DNA from: Methylotenera_A sp031422335
Lineage (GTDB): Bacteria > Pseudomonadota > Gammaproteobacteria > Burkholderiales > Methylophilaceae
Direction of reading: 5' to 3'
DNA length: 64,000 bases
Assembly (NCBI GenBank): GCA_031422335.1
Contig: JANOQW010000022.1
Span: 1 to 64,000, forward strand
Part shown: piece after piece, positions 15,856-24,415 of the stretch
Numbering within the stretch: position 1 is the first letter of the stretch
Layout of the letters: the number at the start of each line of letters is the position of its first letter
Made by a program: the position numbers and the translations under genes
The notes under the pieces: generated by a model
What the model was told of the DNA's origin: nothing
The model's database searches: none
Seen by the model: only the letters and a program-made list of their open reading frames with translations

Positions 15856-16891
15856 TTTGCTTACTATTATCTTCTAGGGCAGCTTTTTTAACTTCGTCTA
15901 AATGATCCATTATTGCGTAGGTCAGCTCTTTGCAACCGCCGCCACTAATGGCGGAGATGGCGAATACACGGCCTTTCCAGCCATAATCTTTCACAAATTT
16001 TTTCACTACAGCTGCACTATCTTGCAGCATATCGGTTTTATTTAGCACTAGCCAACGCGGTTTATTGTAGAGCTCTTCGTCGTATTTTTTAAGTTCATTG
16101 ACGATGGCTTTGGCCTCAGCCACTGGGTCAGTCGCTTCGTCAAATGGTGCAATATCCACTAAATGTAAAAGTAAAGAAGTGCGCTGCAAATGGCGTAGAA
16201 ACTGATGGCCAAGCCCAGCGCCTTCAGCCGCGCCTTCAATTAACCCTGGCACATCGGCGATGACAAAACTGCGTTCAGCATCTACTCGCACCACGCCTAA
16301 ATTGGGGTGTAGCGTCGTAAATGGGTAATCTGCGACTTTAGGTTTTGCCGCAGAAACACTGCGAATAAAGGTAGATTTACCTGCGTTTGGCATGCCCAGC
16401 AAACCCACGTCGGCCAACACTTTAAGCTCCATATATAGCTCGAACTCTTCGCCTGGCTCACCCTTGGTGCATTGGCGCGGTGCGCGGTTGATGGACGATT
16501 TAAAATGCACATTACCCAAGCCATTGTTGCCGCCTTTGGCCAACATGACTTGTTGTCCATGCTCTGATAAGTCAATAATCATGCGCTCGGTGGCCTTATC
16601 AGAAATTACCGTGCCCACTGGTACGCGCAAAATAGTATCTTCACCTTTGGCGCCGTAACATTCTGCGCCGCGACCATTCTCGCCACGTTGCCCACGAAAA
16701 GTTCGCGTGTAGCGATAATCTACCAACGTATTAATGTTGCGATCTGCCAGCGCATAAATGCTACCGCCTTTGCCACCATCACCACCGTTAGGGCCGCCCA
16801 TCGGCTCGTATTTTTCGCGACGAAATGTAGCCACACCATTCCCACCATCCCCCGCGTAAACTTTAATAGTAGCTTCGTCTATGAATTTCAT
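15833..16891 (-). CDS. obgE: Obg family GTPase
   Basis: A 352-residue GTPase involved in late 50S assembly and stress control. It has the glycine-rich Obg fold (residues 1-158, with GGPNGGDGGKGGSIYALAD) and a G domain with G1 GMPNAGKSTF, switch II DVPGLIEGAAEGAGLGHQFLRH and NKTD. A short C-terminal extension is acidic and glutamine-containing. An intrinsic terminator separates it from rpmA, so obgE-proB probably also has its own promoter. Confidence 0.98.
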   Translation of the reverse strand: MKFIDEATIKVYAGDGGNGVATFRREKYEPMGGPNGGDGGKGGSIYALADRNINTLVDYRYTRTFRGQRGENGRGAECYGAKGEDTILRVPVGTVISDKATERMIIDLSEHGQQVMLAKGGNNGLGNVHFKSSINRAPRQCTKGEPGEEFELYMELKVLADVGLLGMPNAGKSTFIRSVSAAKPKVADYPFTTLHPNLGVVRVDAERSFVIADVPGLIEGAAEGAGLGHQFLRHLQRTSLLLHLVDIAPFDEATDPVAEAKAIVNELKKYDEELYNKPRWLVLNKTDMLQDSAAVVKKFVKDYGWKGRVFAISAISGGGCKELTYAIMDHLDEVKKAALEDNSKQNEQISIT

Positions 16892-16930
16892 CTTATATAA
16901 AACCTAATGTGCAACCTTATGCTGACACCT

Positions 16931-16963
16931 AAATAAAAAAGCCCCATCAAACGATGAGGCTTT
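16931..16963 (-). terminator. Intrinsic terminator after rpmA
   Basis: On the minus strand the stem GCCTCATC-GTTT-GATGGGGC is followed by TTTTTTATTT. It lies between the rpmA stop and the obgE start and probably ends or attenuates the rplU-rpmA transcript. Confidence 0.85.
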
Positions 16964-16980
16964 AATCATACTACTTAAAC

Positions 16981-17238
16981 TTAAACTGCAACAATATTCA
17001 CCAATTGGCGGCGTAGTGCGCCTTTAATGCAAAAGGTTACTTTACCATCAATTTTTGCAAATAAGGTGTGATCTTTGCCCATACCGACATTTTCGCCCGC
17101 ATGCATTTTAGTGCCGCGTTGGCGCACAATAATGCTGCCTGCGCTAACTACTGTTTCGCCAAAGGCTTTAACACCTAAGCGTTGTGAGTGTGAATCGCGA
17201 CCGTTACGTGAACTACCGCCTGCTTTTTTGTGTGCCAT
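16981..17238 (-). CDS. rpmA: Ribosomal protein L27
   Basis: An 85-residue 50S protein whose N-terminus reaches the peptidyl transferase centre. It starts MAHKKAGGSSRNGRDSHSQRLGVK, the canonical L27 sequence with no N-terminal cleavage extension. It is the second gene of rplU-rpmA, with a 34-base gap. Confidence 0.99.
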   Translation of the reverse strand: MAHKKAGGSSRNGRDSHSQRLGVKAFGETVVSAGSIIVRQRGTKMHAGENVGMGKDHTLFAKIDGKVTFCIKGALRRQLVNIVAV

Positions 17239-17272
17239 GATTAATCCTTTAAGTCTTAATTTGTTGCTTTAA

Positions 17273-17638
17273 TTATTCTGCAGCTTTAGCGGCTTTTGCT
17301 TTTGCTGGTTTTGCAGCTGATGCACCAGCCGCTAAAATTTCACCAATTTGAATCTCGGTAAAACTTTGGCGATGGCCTTGTGTTTTACGGTAATGTTTAC
17401 GACGACGGAACTTGAAAATCATCACTTTATCGGCACGGCCGTGCGAAACTACCGTCGCGTTAACTGTTGCACCAGCAATCAATGGTGCACCAATCGTTGT
17501 GTTTTCCCCGTCTGCAATCATCAACACTTTGTCGATAATCACTTTACTGCCAACCTCACCTAATAGTTTTTCAACTTTAAGTGTTACGCCAGCTTCTACT
17601 TTATATTGTTTGCCACCTGTTTTAATTACTGCGTACAT
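17273..17638 (-). CDS. rplU: Ribosomal protein L21
   Basis: A 121-residue 50S protein that binds 23S rRNA. It starts MYAVIKTGGKQYKVEAG and contains KVMIFKFRRRKHYRKTQGHRQ, both diagnostic. The usual length is about 103; the extra 18 residues are an Ala/Lys tail (AAKPAKAKAAKAAE), which resembles the longer tail on S20 in this window. It is the first gene of the operon and divergent from ispB. Confidence 0.99.
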   Translation of the reverse strand: MYAVIKTGGKQYKVEAGVTLKVEKLLGEVGSKVIIDKVLMIADGENTTIGAPLIAGATVNATVVSHGRADKVMIFKFRRRKHYRKTQGHRQSFTEIQIGEILAAGASAAKPAKAKAAKAAE

Positions 17639-17774
17639 GGTTTTAACCTTGCTTTTCTAACTTCAAATGAATCGCGCATTATACGCAAATTAACAAATTA
17701 AGCAAACGCTAAATTGCCAAATAAGCCAGTGCAGGCTGTGTTAAAATGCTAGCAACTTAGAAATGGCTTAGCAC

Positions 17775-18743
17775 GTGAATCTCAATCACATTCAATCTCA
17801 CATCAAATCCGATATGCAAGCGGTCGATACCGTCATTCGGCAGTCGCTACATTCTGAAGTTTCGCTGATTAATACGATTGGCGAACATATTATTAATGGT
17901 GGTGGCAAGCGCCTGCGGCCCGCGCTGGTATTGCTTTCCAGCGGTATGTTTGGGCCAATTAAAACGCCGCAATATCAATTAGCCGCCATCGTCGAGTTTA
18001 TTCATACCGCTACTTTGTTGCACGATGACGTAGTGGATGAATCGTCTATGCGCCGCGGCAAAAGCACTGCCAATCACTTGTTTGGTAATGCTGCCAGCGT
18101 GCTGGTGGGCGATTTTCTATATTCACGCGCGTTTCAAATGATGGTAAAACTGCAAAATATGCGCGTGATGGAGATTTTATCTGAAACCACCAATATTATT
18201 GCCGAAGGCGAAGTGCTGCAGCTGTTAAATATTCATAACGCTGATATCACCGAGCAAGCCTATTTAAAAGTCATCCATTTTAAAACAGCTAAATTATTTG
18301 AGGCAGCTACCCGTTTAGGCGCAGTGATTAGTAAGGCCAGCCAGCAAGATGAAAACGCGCTAGCACAATATGGTATGCGGCTTGGCACGGCGTTTCAGTT
18401 GATAGATGATGTGCTAGATTTAAGTGGCGACGTGAATCAAATTGGCAAAAACTTAGGCGATGATTTAAGTGAAGGCAAACCAACACTGCCGCTGCTGATT
18501 GCCATGCATCAAGGCAGCGCAACTGAGGCCAGCACAATCCGCAAAGCCATTCAACAAGGTGGTTTAGAAGAATTGCCAGCTGTGTTGGCCGCCGTAAAAG
18601 CCACTGATGCGCTTAAGCATGTAAAAAAATTAGCTGAGAGTGAAGCCAAACTTGCTGTTGAGGCGATTGCGTATTTACCTGATAGCGTCAATAAACAAGC
18701 GTTAATTGACTTGGCTGAGTTTGCGGTAAAGCGAGACTTCTAA
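17775..18743 (+). CDS. ispB: Octaprenyl diphosphate synthase
   Basis: A 322-residue trans-prenyltransferase that makes the side chain of ubiquinone from FPP and IPP. The two aspartate-rich motifs are present: LLHDDVVDESSMRRG (FARM) and QLIDDVLDLSGD (SARM), with GGGKRLRPALVLL near the N-terminus. The start is a GTG at 17775. Its position beside rplU-rpmA is standard. The palindromic element at 18795 lies just downstream. Confidence 0.96.
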   Translation: MNLNHIQSHIKSDMQAVDTVIRQSLHSEVSLINTIGEHIINGGGKRLRPALVLLSSGMFGPIKTPQYQLAAIVEFIHTATLLHDDVVDESSMRRGKSTANHLFGNAASVLVGDFLYSRAFQMMVKLQNMRVMEILSETTNIIAEGEVLQLLNIHNADITEQAYLKVIHFKTAKLFEAATRLGAVISKASQQDENALAQYGMRLGTAFQLIDDVLDLSGDVNQIGKNLGDDLSEGKPTLPLLIAMHQGSATEASTIRKAIQQGGLEELPAVLAAVKATDALKHVKKLAESEAKLAVEAIAYLPDSVNKQALIDLAEFAVKRDF

Positions 18744-18794
18744 AGTTGCGAGATTTTTAACTTAAAAAAACACGAAATATAACAATATTAGACA

Positions 18795-18831
18795 TGCCCT
18801 GCACACCAATATCCATGCGGCCTACAGGGCA
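18795..18831 (+). repeat. Palindromic element, intergenic copy between ispB and the 18863 gene
   Basis: A near-consensus copy. The left arm TGCCCTG and right arm CAGGGCA are perfect inverted repeats, and the core CCAATATCCATGCGGCC is intact. It lies between two convergent genes (ispB and the 18863-19255 gene), where the hairpin could act at mRNA 3' ends. There is no T-run, so it is not a classical terminator. Confidence 0.85.
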
Positions 18832-18862
18832 GTATAAAATGCTTTTTTACTAGTTTTAAATA

Positions 18863-19255
18863 CTAATTTAAAATAATTGGCTCACCGCTTTCAGCATGAA
18901 AGTAGCTTAAGTGTGCACAATCGCTGGTGCCACTAGTCAGGCTACCATCAAACAAGGCTTTGCCTTCTACATCCACCACCGCGTAGCCATTGTGATACAG
19001 CGTAACCTCTGCCAACTTAGGCGCAAGTTTTGGTGCTGCTTTAACCACTTTTTCTCTCATCGCAAAGCTGATACAAGTTTCATCCTCATCCTCGCTATAC
19101 ACTTCCCACTTATTTTCGCCCGTGAGTTGCGCCAGCCAGCCTGGTAAATCCACCTCGACGCGACAAATAATCGGCGCATCCCAAGCGGGATGCTGAATAT
19201 TGTTCAGCTCAACTTGTTCAAGTATATTTAAAATGGTGTCGTTTGCATCTGTCAT
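18863..19255 (-). CDS. Conserved hypothetical protein, 130 aa
   Basis: I do not recognise this protein. It is acidic (pI clearly below 7 by eye), has no signal peptide or membrane segment, and has notable motifs CRVEVDLPGWLAQLTGE, EDEDETCISFAMREKVV and HNGYAVVDVEGKALFDG. It is probably a cytoplasmic alpha/beta protein. Codon use and the AT-rich spacers resemble those of its neighbours. It stands alone, convergent with ispB and divergent from pilD; no function can be drawn from context. Confidence 0.75.
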   Translation of the reverse strand: MTDANDTILNILEQVELNNIQHPAWDAPIICRVEVDLPGWLAQLTGENKWEVYSEDEDETCISFAMREKVVKAAPKLAPKLAEVTLYHNGYAVVDVEGKALFDGSLTSGTSDCAHLSYFHAESGEPIILN

Positions 19256-19406
19256 TTATAGCCTTTACCTATTGATTGCTACTTACTGTGTTGCTATTTA
19301 TATGGCGTTTATTGCATTATTTTCAAGCTGGCTTGCATGCTTATATTGCATACCGAGTTTAACGATGCCATGATAATGTTAGTTTACATTTTATATTGAG
19401 TCTATT

Positions 19407-20294
19407 ATGTTTGATTTTTTAATGCCGCTATCCGATTTACTTAAGTCAGAACCAAGTTTTTTTGTGATTTTTTGCACAATTTTTGGGCTAATGGTGGGCA
19501 GTTTTTTAAATGTGGTGATTCACCGGCTGCCCAAAATGATGGAAAATACCGAAAAAGCTTATGTGGCCGAGGCTTATGGTGTGCAACCTGACTCTAGTTT
19601 AATGGTACCGCTGCCAAGAAAATACAATATTGTCACGCCACGCTCGGCTTGCCCGCATTGCGGCCATCAAATTAGTGCGCTAGAGAATATTCCAATTATT
19701 AGTTATTTAATATTGGGTGGAAAATGCAAAGGCTGCAAAACTAAAATCAGCTTGCGCTACCCATTAATAGAAGCTTTAACTGGCGCGCTAATTGGCGCAG
19801 TGGCCTACAAATATGGCTATAGTAATGCCAGTTTATTTGCCTTTATATTTGTGTTTGCATTGGTTGCGCTCACCTTTATCGATTTCGATACGCAATTACT
19901 ACCCGACGACATTACGCTGCCATTACTTTGGCTAGGTTTACTGTTTAATATAAACGGTGGCTTCACTGATCTAAAGTCGGCTGTGCTGGGTGCGATTTTC
20001 GGCTATTTAATTTTGTGGTCAGTGTACTGGTTGTTCAAACTGGTCACAGGCAAAGAAGGCATGGGCTATGGCGATTTTAAATTGTTGGCTGCCATCGGCG
20101 CCTGGTTTGGCTGGCAATTGCTGCCTGCGGTGATTTTACTCAGCTCTGTGGTGGGCGCAATCATTGGCATTGGCATGATTGTTTTTCGTGGCAAAAGCGG
20201 CGGAACAGCGATACCTTTTGGCCCATTTTTAGCGCTGGGTGGCATTGCCGCGCTATTCTTTGGCCAACAATTAGCTAGCTTTTATTTGACCTAA
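19407..20294 (+). CDS. pilD: Type IV prepilin peptidase / N-methyltransferase
   Basis: A 295-residue inner-membrane aspartyl protease that cleaves and N-methylates type IV pilins and type II secretion pseudopilins. The N-terminal SFLNVVIHRLPKMM motif is followed by the zinc-binding CPHCGHQISA...CKGCKTKI cysteines, and the two catalytic aspartates lie in FIDFDTQLLPDDITLP and GYGDFKLLAAIGAWFG. Eight hydrophobic segments are visible. The order pilD-coaE-zapD-yacG matches the pilD-coaE-zapD-yacG cluster of many proteobacteria, where pilBC often precede; pilBC are not present here. Confidence 0.96.
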   Translation: MFDFLMPLSDLLKSEPSFFVIFCTIFGLMVGSFLNVVIHRLPKMMENTEKAYVAEAYGVQPDSSLMVPLPRKYNIVTPRSACPHCGHQISALENIPIISYLILGGKCKGCKTKISLRYPLIEALTGALIGAVAYKYGYSNASLFAFIFVFALVALTFIDFDTQLLPDDITLPLLWLGLLFNINGGFTDLKSAVLGAIFGYLILWSVYWLFKLVTGKEGMGYGDFKLLAAIGAWFGWQLLPAVILLSSVVGAIIGIGMIVFRGKSGGTAIPFGPFLALGGIAALFFGQQLASFYLT

Positions 20295-20327
20295 TGTTTT
20301 TGACTATATACCAATGTATGTAATTGC

Positions 20328-20963
20328 ATGCTTATGTTTGTAGTTGCACTAACAGGCGGCATTGGCAGCGGCAAAACTGAGGCCTCTAAAATTTTTGCTG
20401 AGTTGGGCGTATCAGTCACTGATTTAGATGCAATTTCACGCCAGCTGACTGCGACAAATCAACCATTAATTGCGGACATTGCCGCACTATTTGGCGATGC
20501 ATATGTCACGCCAGAAGGCGCATTAAACCGTGCCGCCATGCGTGCACTTATTTTTGATGATGCTACCGCGCGCGCAAAACTCAATGCCCTGATTCACCCC
20601 GCCATTTACGATGTTGCGCTTCAACAATTACATGCAAACCAATTACATTTAAGTAAAAATATTCCATATCAAATTTTAGACATTCCCTTGCTGTTAGAAA
20701 CCCCACGCTATTTGCCGCATATTAACCGCATACTGGTGATTGATTGCAGTGAAGCCACACAAATTGCACGCGTTATGCAACGTAGTCAGCTTGCAGAAGA
20801 TGAGGTTAAAAAAATAATTGCTGCACAAACACCGCGTAAACAGCTATTAACGCTGGCAGACGACGTGATTGAAAACGAAGGAAATGTTGCAAATTTGCGC
20901 AAAAAAATTGACGGAGTTCACCAAAAATACCTTAATACTTGCATAGTTAGCAAAACTATCTGA
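20328..20963 (+). CDS. coaE: Dephospho-CoA kinase
   Basis: A 211-residue kinase catalysing the last step of coenzyme A synthesis. The P-loop is LTGGIGSGKTEASKIF and DLDAISRQL follows, then IDIPLLLE-type sequence (ILDIPLLLETPRY) and the lid region VMQRSQLAEDEVKKIIAAQ. The start could be ATG 20328 or the ATG two codons later; the second would give the usual MxVALTGG start. It is 33 bases after pilD. Confidence 0.96.
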   Translation: MLMFVVALTGGIGSGKTEASKIFAELGVSVTDLDAISRQLTATNQPLIADIAALFGDAYVTPEGALNRAAMRALIFDDATARAKLNALIHPAIYDVALQQLHANQLHLSKNIPYQILDIPLLLETPRYLPHINRILVIDCSEATQIARVMQRSQLAEDEVKKIIAAQTPRKQLLTLADDVIENEGNVANLRKKIDGVHQKYLNTCIVSKTI

Positions 20964-21008
20964 TAATTCACCTCAATTAATTAATATAAGTTGGCAGACT
21001 ATTACGTC

Positions 21009-21767
21009 ATGTCTAGCTACGAATTTCCATTTAACGAACGCATTCGCACTTTTTTGCGGCTTGAAGACCTGTTCTCAAAAATTCTGCTCAATGTAGAAGG
21101 TGGCGAGCAACACCACCACCACACTGCACTTATTTCCTTGCTGCAAATGTTGGATATTGTGGATCGTGCCGACCTAAAAATGGACTTGGTGGGCGAGCTT
21201 GATAGGCAGCGTCTCTCCATGCAAAACCTGCGCGGCAACCCAATTATTTCCGAAAAAGAGCTGGATAAAATACTGCGCGAAGTGGGCGCTTGTTCTACTT
21301 CTTTACGGGCTGATGGATCGAAATTTGGCCAGCATTTACGCGAGAACGAATGGCTGATGGGCATTAAACAACGTGCAGGTATTTTGGGCGGCGTCTGCCA
21401 ATTTGATTTGCCTTCTTATCACCATTGGCTGGGGCTAGATTCCACCCGCCGCAAAAGCGATTTTGATGGTTGGCTAGCGCGTTTTATGCCCATGCACCAG
21501 GCCATTAAAACCATTTTGCGCATTTTGCGTGGCAGTGACACCCAGCGTAAATTTACCGCACATAATGGCACTTATCAACAAATGTTAGGTGGCGCTAAAC
21601 CCGCGCAAATGCTCATTATTTACGTGCCTGACGACTGCCCGTGCTTTCCAGAAGTAAGCGCCAATAAATACGCCATTAATATACGATTCTCTGCGCTAGA
21701 TTTTGTGCAAAAACCCAAACCGTGCGATCACGATATAGACTTTAGTATGACCTTATGTAATCTATAG
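21009..21767 (+). CDS. zapD: Cell division protein ZapD
   Basis: A 252-residue FtsZ-associated protein that bundles FtsZ filaments at the division ring. MSSYEFPFNERIRTFLRLEDLF at the N-terminus matches the family (E. coli ZapD begins with a similar Y-E-x-P-x-N-E-R-I-R stretch). An upstream in-frame TTG at 20991 would extend it by six residues, but the ATG at 21009 fits the family start. The neighbours coaE and yacG are its usual partners. Confidence 0.95.
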   Translation: MSSYEFPFNERIRTFLRLEDLFSKILLNVEGGEQHHHHTALISLLQMLDIVDRADLKMDLVGELDRQRLSMQNLRGNPIISEKELDKILREVGACSTSLRADGSKFGQHLRENEWLMGIKQRAGILGGVCQFDLPSYHHWLGLDSTRRKSDFDGWLARFMPMHQAIKTILRILRGSDTQRKFTAHNGTYQQMLGGAKPAQMLIIYVPDDCPCFPEVSANKYAINIRFSALDFVQKPKPCDHDIDFSMTLCNL

Positions 21768-21822
21768 GCTGTAATTGATAGCAGGGAATATAAAAACTGT
21801 AAAATAGTAGTAAAATTGCAGC

Positions 21823-22041
21823 ATGATATCTTCATCCCTATCCAATCAAGCAACTAAGCAAGTGGCTTGCCCCACCTGCAAAAAACTCGCAGTTTACGAC
21901 ACCAATAATGCTTATCGGCCATTTTGTAGCGAGCGCTGCAAAATGATAGACTTGGGCGATTGGGCCAACGAAAATTACCGTATTGCAGAGACCAAATCTC
22001 CCGAAAATAGTCACTTAGGATTAGACGATGTACTTGATTAA
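21823..22041 (+). CDS. yacG: DNA gyrase inhibitor YacG
   Basis: A 72-residue zinc-binding protein. The four zinc ligands are in ACPTCKKLAVY and RPFCSERCKMIDLGDWANENYRI, all conserved. The family binds GyrB and inhibits gyrase in E. coli. The end overlaps the next gene by 14 bases. Confidence 0.95.
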   Translation: MISSSLSNQATKQVACPTCKKLAVYDTNNAYRPFCSERCKMIDLGDWANENYRIAETKSPENSHLGLDDVLD

Positions 22042-22474
22042 ACGCTTTTTTATATTGTTAACAATCTCACTTTTATTAAGTGCTTGCGAGCAAAACCACG
22101 GTGTGGCGATTAGCGATAACTGGGTGCGTGCCAATGCGCCAGGGCAAAGCGTGGGCGCGGCTTACATGACATTATTGAGCGCGCAAGACAGCACCATGGT
22201 TAAGGTGGAGTCGGATATTGCAGGTTCGGTGGAAATTCATAGTATGAAAATGGAAGACGGTGTAATGAAAATGCGCATGCTGGAAGAGCTACCACTAAAA
22301 GCTGGGGAGCAAGAAAAGCTGGCGCCTGGCGGTTTTCATCTGATGTTATTTGATTTAAAGAAACCACTGACTGCGGGCGAGAACGTAAATTTTACGCTAA
22401 GCTTTAAAAATACTGCGGGCAAAATCACCCAACAACAAGTAACGCTGCCAATTAAAGATGGTGAAAGCCACTAA
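22028..22474 (+). CDS. PCu(A)C-type periplasmic copper chaperone (lipoprotein)
   Basis: A 148-residue protein. An N-terminal hydrophobic segment ends in the lipobox LLSAC (Cys about 19), so it is probably anchored in a membrane facing the periplasm. The copper-binding pattern of the PF04314 family is present: H-x-M-x-M (IHSMKMEDGVMKMRM) and a later FHLMLFDLKKPL. PCu(A)C proteins deliver Cu(I) to the CuA site of cytochrome c oxidase, which fits the oxidase assembly block at 58.7-64 kb, although the gene is remote from it. It overlaps yacG by 14 bases. Confidence 0.88.
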   Translation: MYLIKRFFILLTISLLLSACEQNHGVAISDNWVRANAPGQSVGAAYMTLLSAQDSTMVKVESDIAGSVEIHSMKMEDGVMKMRMLEELPLKAGEQEKLAPGGFHLMLFDLKKPLTAGENVNFTLSFKNTAGKITQQQVTLPIKDGESH

Positions 22475-22481
22475 TACTAAG

Positions 22482-22537
22482 TATTAAACCAGCCACTAAC
22501 TATTAAACCAGCCACTAACTATTAAACTAGCACTAAC
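22482..22537 (+). repeat. Three-unit 19-bp tandem repeat
   Basis: Two exact 19-base units (TATTAAACCAGCCACTAAC) and a third 18-base unit with one substitution and one deletion follow one another directly between the stops of two convergent genes. No coding potential. It is a candidate site for replication slippage and length polymorphism. Confidence 0.85.
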
Positions 22538-22539
22538 TC

Positions 22540-23535
22540 TTAAATAGTCGCCAAGCCTCTTTGTAAAGCCACGCCGCGCGCGCCATAACTTAAAGCTATT
22601 GGCAAATCTGGTAGCGTCATGCCGCCCAGCGCATATACTGGCAAGGTCGTTTTTTGCACCAAATCAGCAAATACTTGCCAACCCAGCTCATCCGCTTCTG
22701 GGTGACTTTGCGTCGATTTCACTGGCGACAGCACCACAAAATCACAACCCAGTGTTTCCGCATGTGCCAGTTCCGCTGCATTGTGACAAGACGCCGCGAC
22801 TAAAAAATTTTCTGGTAAATCCGCTTTAGGCTTGGTTTTTAGCAGCAGCAAACTTTGGCTGGGCAAGTGTACGCCATCGGCGCCTAAATCGCGCGCCAAT
22901 GCAATATCTTGGCTAAGCAGCACTTTGGCGTTATAGGATTTTGCCAGCACCATTATCTGCTGTGCAATTCGAACAAACTCATCTTTTGTCAGGAGTTTTT
23001 CGCGAATTTGAATAAGCCTGAGACCCTTATTTAATGCGACTTGCAGCGCATCCAAATAAGCACTTTCTCCCAGCTCAGCAACATTGCTAATGGCATACAC
23101 AGGTGGTAGCGCCAACGCGTGCATTATTGGCTTATTGGCAGGCAGAATCGGCGCAACTGTGATGTTATGCGGGTTCTGCCAACTCAGTTTTTGCCCTTCG
23201 CGTGGCGAAATTTCACCTTGCCACGCGGTGACAAAATAAAAATGCAACAATACAGTTTTGGCAGGGGAGTCGTGCCCGTTTTGAGATAACCCAGGATAAT
23301 CATATTGGCGCACCAGCCATTGTTGCGTGATGGTGGGCTGAATGCCCAGCTCTTCAGTTAACTCGCGCGTCAGCGCATGTTCCGGGCTTTCTCCTGCTTC
23401 AATTTTTCCACCTGGAAACTCCCACCAGCCAGCCCAACCTTTGCCTAGCGGCCTGCTAGCTAATAAAAATTGATTAACACCATCGTCATTTTTTCGCTGC
23501 AAAATAGCCACTGCCACATGGATCATATTAGTCAT
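22540..23535 (-). CDS. NUDIX hydrolase fused to a thiamine-phosphate-synthase-like domain
   Basis: A 331-residue two-domain protein. Residues about 5-130 are a MutT-type NUDIX hydrolase with the Nudix box GGKIEAGESPEHALTRELTEELGI. Residues about 145-331 resemble ThiE/TenI, with GLRLIQIREKLL, ADGVHLPSQSL, AASCHNAAE, DFVVLSPVKST and ALGGM. The fusion is frequent in beta- and gammaproteobacteria and the MutT half is thought to remove 8-oxo-dGTP; the role of the ThiE-like half is undefined. It overlaps the DUF815 gene upstream by 8 bases. Confidence 0.92.
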   Translation of the reverse strand: MTNMIHVAVAILQRKNDDGVNQFLLASRPLGKGWAGWWEFPGGKIEAGESPEHALTRELTEELGIQPTITQQWLVRQYDYPGLSQNGHDSPAKTVLLHFYFVTAWQGEISPREGQKLSWQNPHNITVAPILPANKPIMHALALPPVYAISNVAELGESAYLDALQVALNKGLRLIQIREKLLTKDEFVRIAQQIMVLAKSYNAKVLLSQDIALARDLGADGVHLPSQSLLLLKTKPKADLPENFLVAASCHNAAELAHAETLGCDFVVLSPVKSTQSHPEADELGWQVFADLVQKTTLPVYALGGMTLPDLPIALSYGARGVALQRGLATI

Positions 23536-24412
23536 TTTTTAGTTGCTGCTTCCCTGCAAGACTAATTTTACCCGCATAGTCGCGAGCAAACTGGTAGGCC
23601 ACGCGGCCACTGCGCATGCCACGCGTATGGCTAAAACTTAGCGCAGCGAAGTTTGTAGCCTTATTCCAAGGCATATCAAAAGTGGCTAACCAACTTTTAC
23701 AAATCGCCAAATATTCATCTTGATCGAACGCATAAAATGATAACCATAGCCCAAAACGTTCTGCCAGCGCCGTTTTCTCTTCAATGGTGTCGCTTGGCCT
23801 TATCTCGCCATCGCTATGTTTTGTAGCTAAATTATCCAGCATAAATTCTGGCATTAAGTTTTTACGGTTTGATGTTGCATACACCAATACATTATCTGAA
23901 GTGCTGGAAATAGAACCATCAAGCACCACTTTAAGCACTTTATAACTGGCATCATTGGCCTCAAAAGTAAGGTCATCACAGAAGATAATAAACTTTTCTG
24001 GCCTTGCTCGAATTAAAGCAACTATTTCGCCCAAATGAATTAAATCGTGCTTTTCAACTTGGATTAAGCGCAAGCCTTGTTGTGAAAATTCAGTTAGTAA
24101 AGCTTTGATTAAACTAGACTTTCCCGTGCCACGCGCGCCTGTTAGCAATACATTATTAGCTGGAAAACCTTGTAAAAACTGCTGCGTGTTACGCACAATT
24201 TCAGCTTTTTGCGCATCCACAAAATGGATATTTTCTAGGCTAATTTGGTGCGGGTGTGCGACTGATTGCAGCGCGCCTTTATTGTTGCTTACCACCCAAC
24301 ACCAAGCGCTGGCAGCCCAATCTACAGGTGCGCTTACAGTTGGCAACAGTACTTCAAGCTTGGCAATTAAGCCTTCGGCACGGGTGATTAAATTTTCAAG
24401 CTGCTTAGTCAT
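23528..24412 (-). CDS. DUF815 AAA+-like ATPase
   Basis: A 294-residue ATPase. The Walker A motif is LLTGARGTGKSSLIKAL, Walker B is FIIFCDDLTFE, and VYATSNRKNLMPEF is characteristic of the DUF815 family. It has no signal or membrane segment. The function of the family is unknown. It sits between argJ and the NUDIX-ThiE gene, a conserved betaproteobacterial trio. Confidence 0.93.
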   Translation of the reverse strand: MTKQLENLITRAEGLIAKLEVLLPTVSAPVDWAASAWCWVVSNNKGALQSVAHPHQISLENIHFVDAQKAEIVRNTQQFLQGFPANNVLLTGARGTGKSSLIKALLTEFSQQGLRLIQVEKHDLIHLGEIVALIRARPEKFIIFCDDLTFEANDASYKVLKVVLDGSISSTSDNVLVYATSNRKNLMPEFMLDNLATKHSDGEIRPSDTIEEKTALAERFGLWLSFYAFDQDEYLAICKSWLATFDMPWNKATNFAALSFSHTRGMRSGRVAYQFARDYAGKISLAGKQQLKND

Positions 24413-24415
24413 TTG

